In this document: piece after piece, positions 22,784 to 30,054 of the stretch
How positions within the stretch are numbered: position 1 is the stretch's first letter
Layout of the letters: each line of letters opens with the position of its first letter
Source: JBBKXP01 sp038251315
Lineage (GTDB): Bacteria > Pseudomonadota > Alphaproteobacteria > Rhodobacterales > Rhodobacteraceae
NCBI GenBank assembly: GCA_038251315.1
Contig: JBBSBK010000034.1
Location: forward strand, 1-32,252
Length of the DNA: 32,252 bases
Direction: 5' to 3'
Program-made: the position numbers and the translations under genes
The notes under the pieces: generated by a model
What the model was told of the DNA's origin: nothing
The model's database searches: none
What the model saw: the letters and a program-made list of their open reading frames with translations, nothing else

Positions 22784-24154
22784 TCAACCCAGCGTCGCCA
22801 AAATCCGCGCCCACGACCGAATGCCCTTGTGGAAACTTTCCATATCGTATTTTTCGTTCGGGCTGTGGATCTGGTCGTCGTCCTTCCCGAACCCCATCAG
22901 CAGCGATTCCATTCCAAGGATCGTCTTGAAATAACCCGCAATCGGAATTGATCCGCCGCAGCCCACATAAGACGCTGCCCGCCCCCATTCTTCGGCGAGT
23001 GCGGCGCGGGCAGTTTCGAACATCGGGTGGGCAATGTCCATGTGCCCGGCCGGGCTGGCGCCATGCGGAATGAACGCGACCTCGCAATCGGGCGGCAGCA
23101 TCGCGCGGATGTGGGCGCGGAAGTTTTCGCGGATCGCGTCGGGATCCTGGCTACCGACCAGACGAAAGCTGATCTTGGCGTGGGCCTTTGACGGCAGGAC
23201 CGTCTTGAACCCATCGCCAGTGTAGCCGCCCCAAATCCCGTTGACCTCGCAGGTCGGCCGCGACCAGATCATTTCCAGCGGCGTGCGGTCCTGTTCTCCG
23301 GCGGGCACCGACAGTCCGACGGCACCCAGAAATTTCGCGTGATCAAACGCAAGGTTCTGCCACTGCGCCCGGATGGCATCGGGCAGATCGGTCACACCAT
23401 CATAGAAATGCGGCACGGTGATCCGGCCCTGATCGTCATGCAACGATGCGATGATCCGCGACAGCACCCGGATCGGATTGATCGCCGCACCGCCGTACAT
23501 CCCCGAATGCAGATCCTTGTCGGGCCCGGTGATTGTGATTTCTTCGCCCAGCAGGCCGCGCAGCATCGTGACGATGGCGGGAGCCGTCGAATCGAACAGG
23601 CCGGTGTCGCAGATCAGCGCCAGATCGCAGGCAAGCTCTGCGGCATTCTCCTTGAGGAACGGGACCAGCGAAGGCGAGCCCGATTCCTCTTCGCCCTCGA
23701 AGAAAAGGGTAAAGTTGCCGGGCAGCGTGCCATGCACAGCCTTCCATGCGCGGCAGGCCTCGACAAAGGTCATCAACTGGCCCTTGTCGTCGGACGCACC
23801 GCGCCCGCGGATCACCCGGCCCTTTGGCGTGTCCTGAACCTCCGGGTCAAATGGGTCGCGATCCCATAGTGACAGCGGGTCGACCGGTTGCACATCGTAA
23901 TGGCCGTAAAACAGCATGTGCGGCCCCGGTCCTTTGTGCCGCGCAATCACCATCGGATGCCCCGGCGTCGGGCGTTTGTCGGCAACGAACCCCAGCCCGT
24001 CCAGTTCGGCGACCAGCCAGTCGGCGGCGCGGTCGCAGTCGGCCTTGTTGGCCGGATCGGTCGAAATCGATGGGATTCGCAGCAGGTCGAGCAAACGATC
24101 GGTCGCGGCGGGCATGTTTTCGTCGATCCGGGCAAGAACGGAGGCGAGACTCAT
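22784..24154 (-). CDS. M20 family metallo-dipeptidase
   Basis: This 456-residue protein is a zinc dipeptidase/deacylase of the M20 family, in the branch annotated as dipeptidase or carnosinase-like. The metal-site motifs are present: FYGHYDVQPVDP near residue 83, GRGASDDKGQ near residue 117, and FFEGEEESGSPS near residue 151. The dimerisation (lid) domain includes KDLHSGMYGGAAINP. It should hydrolyse dipeptides in the cytoplasm; the exact substrate is not evident. There is no signal peptide. AAAGGA upstream supports the ATG at 24154. It is divergent from hemA, and an FnrL-like site lies 12 bases before its start. Confidence 0.93.
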   Translation of the reverse strand: MSLASVLARIDENMPAATDRLLDLLRIPSISTDPANKADCDRAADWLVAELDGLGFVADKRPTPGHPMVIARHKGPGPHMLFYGHYDVQPVDPLSLWDRDPFDPEVQDTPKGRVIRGRGASDDKGQLMTFVEACRAWKAVHGTLPGNFTLFFEGEEESGSPSLVPFLKENAAELACDLALICDTGLFDSTAPAIVTMLRGLLGEEITITGPDKDLHSGMYGGAAINPIRVLSRIIASLHDDQGRITVPHFYDGVTDLPDAIRAQWQNLAFDHAKFLGAVGLSVPAGEQDRTPLEMIWSRPTCEVNGIWGGYTGDGFKTVLPSKAHAKISFRLVGSQDPDAIRENFRAHIRAMLPPDCEVAFIPHGASPAGHMDIAHPMFETARAALAEEWGRAASYVGCGGSIPIAGYFKTILGMESLLMGFGKDDDQIHSPNEKYDMESFHKGIRSWARILATLG

Positions 24155-24165
24155 TTTGAAGTCCT

Positions 24166-24179
24166 TTGATCTGGGTCAA
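24166..24179. promoter_or_regulatory. FNR/FnrL-type binding site between M20 dipeptidase and hemA
   Basis: TTGAT-CTGG-GTCAA matches the FNR consensus TTGAT-N4-ATCAA at nine of ten defined positions. hemA of Rhodobacter sphaeroides is a known FnrL-regulated gene, so the location between the dipeptidase and hemA genes is suggestive. The site is about 150 bases from the hemA start but only 12 bases from the dipeptidase ATG, so which gene it controls is unclear. Confidence 0.55.
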
Positions 24180-24330
24180 GACCAGACTACGACGAACCGG
24201 GGCATTGTCCAGCTACCGCCCCGCGCGGCAACGGCTTGTGCGGGTCTGCTGCTGGGGCGGCAATTTGTAGCGTATTGTCCGCGCCGCCACCGCCCTATAT
24301 GACCGGACAAGACGACAGAAGGGAAAATCG

Positions 24331-25554
24331 GTGGATTATATCGCAAATCTCGACGCGGCCATCGACCGGTTGCACGCCGAAGGCCGCTATCGGACGTTTA
24401 TCGATATCGAACGCCGCAGGGGCCAGTATCCGCACGCCATCTGGCGCCGCCCCGACGGGACCGAGGCGCCGGTGACGGTCTGGTGCGGCAACGATTATCT
24501 GGGCATGGGGCAGCATCCCGTGGTTCTGGCCGCGATGCACGACGCGCTTGAGGCGACCGGGGCAGGGTCGGGCGGCACCCGCAACATTTCCGGCACCACG
24601 ATCTATCACAAGCGGCTCGAGGCGGAACTGGCCGATCTGCATGGCAAAGAGGCAGCCCTGTTGTTCACAAGTGCTTACATTGCCAATGACGCAACATTAA
24701 GCACGCTCCCCAAGCTGTTTCCCGGCCTCATCATTTACTCGGATGCTCTGAACCACGCGAGCATGATCGAAGGGGTTCGCCGCAATGGCGGTGCCAAGCG
24801 TATCTTCCGCCACAACGACGTTGCACATCTGCGCGAACTGCTCGCCGCCGACGACCCCGATGCGCCGAAACTGATCGCTTTCGAATCGATCTATTCGATG
24901 GACGGTGATTTTGCGCCCCTGCGGGCGATCTGCGATCTGGCAGCTGAATTCAACGCTCTGACCTACCTGGACGAGGTGCACGCGGTGGGCATGTATGGCC
25001 CGCGCGGCGGCGGCGTCGCCGAACGCGACGGTCTGATGGGCCGGATCGATATCATCAACGGGACCCTGGCCAAGGCCTTTGGCGTGATGGGCGGCTATAT
25101 CGCCAGTTCTGCAAAAATGGCTGACGCGGTAAGGTCTTATGCGCCGGGGTTCATCTTTACCACCAGCCTGCCGCCGGCTGTTGCTGCGGGGGCTGCGGCT
25201 TCGGTCGCGCATTTGAAGAAAGATCAGTCGCTGCGCGATCTGCATCAGGAACGCGCCAGGGTGCTGAAACTGCGGCTCAAGGGGATGGGCCTGCCAATTA
25301 TCGACCATGGCAGCCACATCGTTCCTGTGATCGTCGGCGACCCCAAGCACACAAAGAAGCTGTCGGACATGCTGCTGGAACAATTCGGCATTTACGCCCA
25401 GCCGATCAATTACCCGACCGTTCCGCGCGGCACGGAGCGGCTGCGGTTCACCCCCTCTCCGGTGCATGATTCGGTCGAACTGGACAAGCTGATCAAGGCT
25501 ATGGATGCGCTCTGGTCGCATTGTGCGCTGAATCGCGCCGAGCTTGCCGGATAG
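24331..25554 (+). CDS. hemA: 5-aminolevulinate synthase
   Basis: This 407-residue PLP enzyme condenses glycine with succinyl-CoA to 5-aminolevulinate, the first step of heme (and, where present, bacteriochlorophyll) synthesis by the C4 pathway typical of alphaproteobacteria. The PLP lysine is Lys248 in TLAKAFGVMGG, the same number as in the Rhodobacter capsulatus enzyme. Other features are CGNDYLGMGQHP, GSGGTRNISGT and TYLDEVHAVGMYG. The start codon is GTG, supported by AAGGGA about eight bases upstream; no ATG is available nearby in frame. It is divergent from the M20 dipeptidase gene, with an FNR-type site in the shared upstream region. Heme and siroheme share the tetrapyrrole precursor, linking this gene to cysG. 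Confidence 0.97.
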   Translation: MDYIANLDAAIDRLHAEGRYRTFIDIERRRGQYPHAIWRRPDGTEAPVTVWCGNDYLGMGQHPVVLAAMHDALEATGAGSGGTRNISGTTIYHKRLEAELADLHGKEAALLFTSAYIANDATLSTLPKLFPGLIIYSDALNHASMIEGVRRNGGAKRIFRHNDVAHLRELLAADDPDAPKLIAFESIYSMDGDFAPLRAICDLAAEFNALTYLDEVHAVGMYGPRGGGVAERDGLMGRIDIINGTLAKAFGVMGGYIASSAKMADAVRSYAPGFIFTTSLPPAVAAGAAASVAHLKKDQSLRDLHQERARVLKLRLKGMGLPIIDHGSHIVPVIVGDPKHTKKLSDMLLEQFGIYAQPINYPTVPRGTERLRFTPSPVHDSVELDKLIKAMDALWSHCALNRAELAG

Positions 25555-25667
25555 ATTTTTTCTGCGGGTGCATGCCGAATTCGTGTATGTTAGGCCGGAT
25601 TAAGGGCCCTGCAGAAATCGAATCGATTCCGGGGCAGGACTGGGGCACGGAGGCAGTGGGCAGCCGG

Positions 25668-26861
25668 ATGATCGTCAAGGGTTTCAGACGCGACAAGACG
25701 CTGGCTGAGGTCGAAACCAAGGGTTTCGACGATTTCCAGATGCGCCTCGGGGATTTGATGCGAGGCGAACGCGCGACCATGGGCAAAAGCCTTTTGGACG
25801 TCCAGCGCGAGCTCAAGATCAAGGCCGCCTATATCGCTGCAATCGAAAATGCCGACCCAACCGCATTTGACACACCGGGTTTCATTGCCGGTTATGTGCG
25901 TTCTTATGGCCGCTATCTGAATATGGATCCCGATTGGGCTTTCGATACCTTCTGCAAGGAAAGCGGCTTTGCCACTGCGCATGGCATGTCTGCGGCGGCA
26001 TCGTCAGTCCAGCATGACCGCGAAAAGCGTCTGGCGCGTTCGGCGCAGTCCAGAGACATGTTTGCGGCCCCCGCGACCCCCTTCATCCCCGCCCGCGATG
26101 CGTTCCTGACGCGGATCGAGCCGGGTGCGATCGGGTCTGTGTTGGTGCTGGTCGCGTTGATCGGAGGGCTCGGGTTCGGCGGCTGGACTGTCTTGCAAGA
26201 GGTTCAGAAGGTGCAATTTGCCCCGGTCGAACAGACCCCGACTGTAATATCGGAAATCGACCCACTGGCGGGATCGACCCTGCCGGCATCGCAGACCGAA
26301 ACGCCGCGGCAGATCGGCGCATTCGACGCACCCTCGACCGAGGCGCTGGACAGACTCTATCGCCCCGAGGCGCTCGACGTGCCGGTGCTGGTCGCCCGTG
26401 ACGGCCCGATTTCCACCATCGACCCACGCCTTGGCCGCGGTCAGTCGACCGCACCTGACACCGTCGTTGCCGACGCCGACCCGGCGGTCTCCGTCACACC
26501 CGATATTCAAGTCACCGAAACCCCGACACCCGGTCTGCAACTCGTCGCCGTCCGCCCGGCCTGGGTCCGTGTCAAATCGGCCGATGGCACCGTCATCTTC
26601 GAGACGATCATGAACGCCGGCGACACCTACGTCGTCCCCGCGACCGAAGAACCGCCAACCCTGCGCATCGGCGAAAGCGGGGCGGTCTATTTCGCCGTCA
26701 ACGGCACCCATTACGGCCCTGTTGGCCCGAACGGCACGGTCAGTTCCAACGTCGCGTTATCGGCAGATGCGGTTACCGCCACCTATGCCATCGCCGACCT
26801 GTCGCGCGATAACGATCTGGCGGCGGTGGTGAATGTGGCCGAGGTGCAGCCGAACCCCTGA
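25668..26861 (+). CDS. RodZ-like helix-turn-helix membrane protein (DUF4115)
   Basis: This roughly 397-residue protein has the RodZ layout: a cytoplasmic helix-turn-helix (about residues 25-90, LGDLMRGERATMGKSLLDVQ and DTPGFIAGYVRSYGRYL), a basic linker, one membrane helix at about 157-177 (VLVLVALIGGLGFGG), a long proline/threonine-rich periplasmic linker, and a DUF4115 domain at about 290-360 (AWVRVKSADGTVIFE). RodZ links MreB filaments to the envelope and helps keep rod shape, but the alphaproteobacterial versions are less well studied. The start is uncertain: ATG 25668 is chosen, and ATG 25587 in the same frame would add 27 residues. It lies between hemA and ispG in the same direction. 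The ispG neighbour is a common arrangement. Confidence 0.85.
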   Translation: MIVKGFRRDKTLAEVETKGFDDFQMRLGDLMRGERATMGKSLLDVQRELKIKAAYIAAIENADPTAFDTPGFIAGYVRSYGRYLNMDPDWAFDTFCKESGFATAHGMSAAASSVQHDREKRLARSAQSRDMFAAPATPFIPARDAFLTRIEPGAIGSVLVLVALIGGLGFGGWTVLQEVQKVQFAPVEQTPTVISEIDPLAGSTLPASQTETPRQIGAFDAPSTEALDRLYRPEALDVPVLVARDGPISTIDPRLGRGQSTAPDTVVADADPAVSVTPDIQVTETPTPGLQLVAVRPAWVRVKSADGTVIFETIMNAGDTYVVPATEEPPTLRIGESGAVYFAVNGTHYGPVGPNGTVSSNVALSADAVTATYAIADLSRDNDLAAVVNVAEVQPNP

Positions 26862-26931
26862 TCGCCAGGTTGCCGTGCCCCGCCCAAGGCACTAACTAGG
26901 GCACGACTGAGATTGTCGCGGGAACCCTTGC

Positions 26932-28059
26932 ATGACCCACAACCCGATCCGCCCTTGGCGCAATATCGACAGGCGCAAATCACGTCAGATCATGGTTGGC
27001 CGGGTGCCGGTCGGTGGTGACGCTCCGATTTCGGTGCAGACCATGACCAACACGCTGACGACCGACGTTGCGGCCACCGTCGCGCAAATTCAGGCAGCGG
27101 CAGATGCCGGGGCTGATATCGTTCGGGTGTCTGTGCCCGACGAGGCGTCAAGCAAGGCCTTGAAGGACATCGTGCGGGAAAGCCCCGTGCCTTTGGTGGC
27201 CGACATCCATTTCCATTATAAGCGCGCGATCGAAGCCGCCGCCGCCGGGGCTGCCTGCCTGCGCATCAACCCCGGTAATATCGGCGATGCCCGCCGTGTC
27301 GCCGACGTCATCGCCGCCGCCCGCGATCACGGCTGTTCGATCCGCATCGGGGTCAACGCCGGTTCGCTGGAAAAGCACCTGCTGGACAAATACGGCGAAC
27401 CTTGCCCCGATGCGATGGTGGAAAGTGGGCTGGATCACATCCGCATCCTGCAAGACCACGATTTTCACGAATTCAAGATCAGCGTCAAAGCCAGCGACGT
27501 TTTCATGGCCGCCGCCGCTTATCAGCAACTGGCCGACGCCACCGACGCCCCGATCCATCTGGGCATCACCGAGGCTGGGGGGCTGACCTCGGGCACGATC
27601 AAATCGGCCATCGGCATGGGGTCGCTGCTCTGGGCCGGGATCGGCGATACGATCCGGGTCAGCCTGTCCGCCGACCCAGTGCAGGAGGTCAAGGTGGGGT
27701 TCGAGATTCTGAAGTCGCTTGGCCTGCGCCATCGGGGCGTCAACATCATTTCCTGCCCGTCCTGTGCGCGGCAGGGTTTCGACGTGATCCGGACGGTCGA
27801 GGCGTTGGAAAAGCGGCTTGAACACATCAAAACCCCGATGAGCCTGTCGATCATCGGTTGCGTGGTAAATGGCCCTGGCGAGGCGTTGATGACCGACGTC
27901 GGATTCACTGGCGGCGGGGCGGGGTCCGGCATGGTTTATCTCGCCGGGCGGCAAAGCCACAAGCTTTCAAACGAACAGATGGTCGATCACATCGTGGAAC
28001 AGGTGGAAAAGAAGGCCGCCCAAATCGACGCCCGGATCGAAGCCGCGACGGTCACCTGA
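26932..28059 (+). CDS. ispG: 4-hydroxy-3-methylbut-2-enyl diphosphate synthase (IspG)
   Basis: This 375-residue [4Fe-4S] enzyme catalyses the penultimate step of the MEP isoprenoid pathway, converting methylerythritol cyclodiphosphate to HMBPP. The three cluster cysteines are Cys275 and Cys278 in SCPSCARQG and Cys310 in GCVVNGPGE, matching the E. coli spacing (270/273/305). The TIM-barrel part includes ADIHFHYKRAIEAA and LRINPGNIG. It lies 70 bases after the RodZ-like gene and converges on the sulfotransferase gene with an eight-base overlap of the 3' ends. Cluster supply may depend on the IscA/DUF59 proteins encoded at 14859-15663. Confidence 0.97.
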   Translation: MTHNPIRPWRNIDRRKSRQIMVGRVPVGGDAPISVQTMTNTLTTDVAATVAQIQAAADAGADIVRVSVPDEASSKALKDIVRESPVPLVADIHFHYKRAIEAAAAGAACLRINPGNIGDARRVADVIAAARDHGCSIRIGVNAGSLEKHLLDKYGEPCPDAMVESGLDHIRILQDHDFHEFKISVKASDVFMAAAAYQQLADATDAPIHLGITEAGGLTSGTIKSAIGMGSLLWAGIGDTIRVSLSADPVQEVKVGFEILKSLGLRHRGVNIISCPSCARQGFDVIRTVEALEKRLEHIKTPMSLSIIGCVVNGPGEALMTDVGFTGGGAGSGMVYLAGRQSHKLSNEQMVDHIVEQVEKKAAQIDARIEAATVT

Positions 28060-28648
28060 TCGCAGTTTCCCAGATTTCGAATTCGTCTGCATGCTTGCGG
28101 CGCAGATCGCCCTCGATTGCGGGATCCAGCGATAACGCCATCTTGGGCGATATATTGATCTCGGGTAGGATGATCTTTCGGTTCAGACGCTGTTCCAGAA
28201 ACGTCACGAGCTTGGGCAAACTCTCGTAACGAAACAGATGAGTGATTGCCACGTTGCCGTCTCGATCTTTCAAAAACTTTGCCTGACTGCCCAACGCCGC
28301 GTAGGGCGCTGGTTTGCCTTTAAGGTATTCGGCGACGAACTGGTCGAACAACACCCCCTTGGTACTGTTGGGGTGCCCGACCAGATCGTCCCGGCTTCGA
28401 TAGCGATACCAACTGCTCAGCCGGTCGACCGGATGGCGGATCACTGCCACGGTTTCCATATCGCCCTGCCCCAAACGGCGGAATAGCGGCAACAGAAAAC
28501 GCTGATAGCGATAGACACTCGCGTGTTTCAGGTCGGTCGGGTCACGCATCACCATCGACGCCGACGGAGCCAGCGCACCTGTGAGCGCGGTCGTCCCGGT
28601 CTTGGGAACCGCGAACAAGACCATCTTTTCCTTCCAGAAGACCAGCAT
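28052..28648 (-). CDS. Small sulfotransferase family protein
   Basis: This 198-residue protein resembles PAPS-dependent sulfotransferases. The 5'-phosphosulfate loop is FAVPKTGTTAL near residues 12-22, and the 3'-phosphate motif is VIRHPVDRLSSWYRYRS near residues 69-85. The rest (SQAKFLKDRDG, then HLFRYESLPKL) fits the sulfotransferase fold at the short end of the family. The acceptor is unknown; relatives modify carbohydrates or envelope polymers. There is no signal peptide. It stands alone, transcribed against ispG with an eight-base overlap, and is divergent from recA. The ATG at 28648 is weakly supported; the next methionine is at residue 9. If PAPS is its donor it would draw on the same activated-sulfate pool as CysH. 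Confidence 0.85.
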   Translation of the reverse strand: MLVFWKEKMVLFAVPKTGTTALTGALAPSASMVMRDPTDLKHASVYRYQRFLLPLFRRLGQGDMETVAVIRHPVDRLSSWYRYRSRDDLVGHPNSTKGVLFDQFVAEYLKGKPAPYAALGSQAKFLKDRDGNVAITHLFRYESLPKLVTFLEQRLNRKIILPEINISPKMALSLDPAIEGDLRRKHADEFEIWETAIR

Positions 28649-28765
28649 TCAGATCTGTCCCATCGCAATTTCTCGTTGTCGCACTGGCGTAAACTATTCC
28701 GTAACCTTTCAGATAAATAGATGGGTTCGGTAGATTTAGCTTGAAATGTTCCTTGTTTGATCTCA

Positions 28766-28771
28766 TTGACG
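28766..28771 (+). promoter_or_regulatory. recA: Putative -35 box of the recA promoter
   Basis: TTGACG is followed by the SOS box and then, after about 16-17 bases, a weak AACAAG -10-like sequence. The position of the SOS box between the two would allow LexA to block polymerase binding. Confidence 0.4.
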
Positions 28772-28775
28772 ATGA

Positions 28776-28790
28776 GAACACAAGGCGAAC
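28776..28790 (+). promoter_or_regulatory. recA: SOS box (LexA site) of recA, GAAC-N7-GAAC
   Basis: GAAC, seven bases, GAAC is the direct-repeat LexA site known for alphaproteobacteria such as Rhodobacter sphaeroides (GTTC-N7-GTTC on the other strand). It lies 54 bases before the recA ATG, the expected place for damage-inducible control. Confidence 0.85.
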
Positions 28791-28843
28791 AAGAAGCAGC
28801 AATTGCCGCCCCGAGGTGGGTGTGGAATAAGGAGACAGGAAAC

Positions 28844-29929
28844 ATGGCATTGGCAGAAATCATCGGCATGAACGACAAGAAATCCGCAGAAAAGCAAAAG
28901 GCGCTCGACTCTGCGCTGGCCCAGATCGAACGGCAGTTCGGCAAGGGGTCGATCATGCGTCTGGGCGGCGAGAATGCACTTAAGGATATCGAGTCGACCT
29001 CGACCGGGTCTTTGGGTCTGGACATCGCGCTTGGCATCGGCGGCATCCCCAAGGGGCGTATCGTCGAGGTTTACGGCCCCGAATCGTCGGGTAAGACGAC
29101 GCTGACACTGCATTGTCTGGCCGAAGAACAGAAAAAGGGCGGTATCTGCGCCTTTATCGACGCCGAACATGCGCTGGACCCGCAGTATGCGAAAAAATTG
29201 GGCGTCAATCTGGACGATTTGCTGATCTCGCAGCCCGACACCGGGGAACAGGCGTTGGAAATCGTCGATACGCTGGTGCGTTCAGGGGCGGTCAGCATGA
29301 TCGTCGTTGATTCGGTCGCCGCCTTGACCCCCAAGTCCGAGCTTGAGGGCGACATGGGCGATAGCTCGATCGGGGTTCACGCCCGGTTGATGAGCCAGGC
29401 GATGCGCAAACTGACCGGATCGATCCATCGGACCAACTGCACCGTCATCTTCATCAACCAGATCCGCATGAAGATCGGCGTGATGTTCGGTTCTCCCGAA
29501 ACGACGACCGGTGGCAATGCGCTGAAATTCTACTCCTCGGTCCGGCTCGACATCCGCAGGACCGGCGCGCTGAAAGACCGTGACGAGGTTGTCGGCAATG
29601 CCACTCGCGTCAAAGTGGTCAAGAACAAGGTGGCGCCGCCTTTCAAGGAGGTCGAATTCGACATCATGTATGGCGAGGGGATTTCCAAGACCGGCGAGTT
29701 GCTTGACCTTGGGGTCAAGGCCGGCATCGTGGAAAAGTCCGGCTCATGGTTCAGCTATGGCGACGAACGGATCGGGCAGGGGCGCGAAAACTCCAAGGCA
29801 TTTCTCAAGGAAAACCCTGCCATCGCACTGGAAATCGAAGACAAGATTCGCGCCTCGCACGGTCTTGATTTCGGCAGCAGCGCGGACGATTTCAAGGAAA
29901 CCGATGCCGACGACATGATCGAAGGCTGA
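28844..29929 (+). CDS. recA: Recombinase RecA
   Basis: This 361-residue ATPase forms filaments on single-stranded DNA, drives homologous strand exchange and triggers LexA self-cleavage. The Walker A motif GPESSGKTT has Lys84. DSVAALTPKSELEGDMG and loop 2 GVMFGSPETTTGGNALK are intact. The C-terminal tail is acidic (KETDADDMIEG), as usual. The N-terminus is about 12 residues longer than that of E. coli RecA. The frame is open to 28757, but AAGGAGACAGGA just before the ATG at 28844 sets the start. An SOS box upstream and a hairpin terminator downstream make it a single-gene unit. Confidence 0.98.
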   Translation: MALAEIIGMNDKKSAEKQKALDSALAQIERQFGKGSIMRLGGENALKDIESTSTGSLGLDIALGIGGIPKGRIVEVYGPESSGKTTLTLHCLAEEQKKGGICAFIDAEHALDPQYAKKLGVNLDDLLISQPDTGEQALEIVDTLVRSGAVSMIVVDSVAALTPKSELEGDMGDSSIGVHARLMSQAMRKLTGSIHRTNCTVIFINQIRMKIGVMFGSPETTTGGNALKFYSSVRLDIRRTGALKDRDEVVGNATRVKVVKNKVAPPFKEVEFDIMYGEGISKTGELLDLGVKAGIVEKSGSWFSYGDERIGQGRENSKAFLKENPAIALEIEDKIRASHGLDFGSSADDFKETDADDMIEG

Positions 29930-29953
29930 GGTCTGGTCTAAAACGGACCAAAC

Positions 29954-29983
29954 GGGCCGGGGGCAAAGTTCCCGGCCCATTTT
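29954..29983 (+). terminator. Rho-independent terminator of recA
   Basis: GGGCCGGG and CCCGGCCC form an 8-bp stem with a nine-base loop, followed by ATTTTCG. It starts 25 bases after the recA stop and separates recA from alaS. Confidence 0.85.
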
Positions 29984-30054
29984 CGTATGCGCTGGACCCC
30001 CGCGCGGCGTACGGCTATTTCATCCGGGCTGACCCCAGACCGAAAGCCAAGCCC

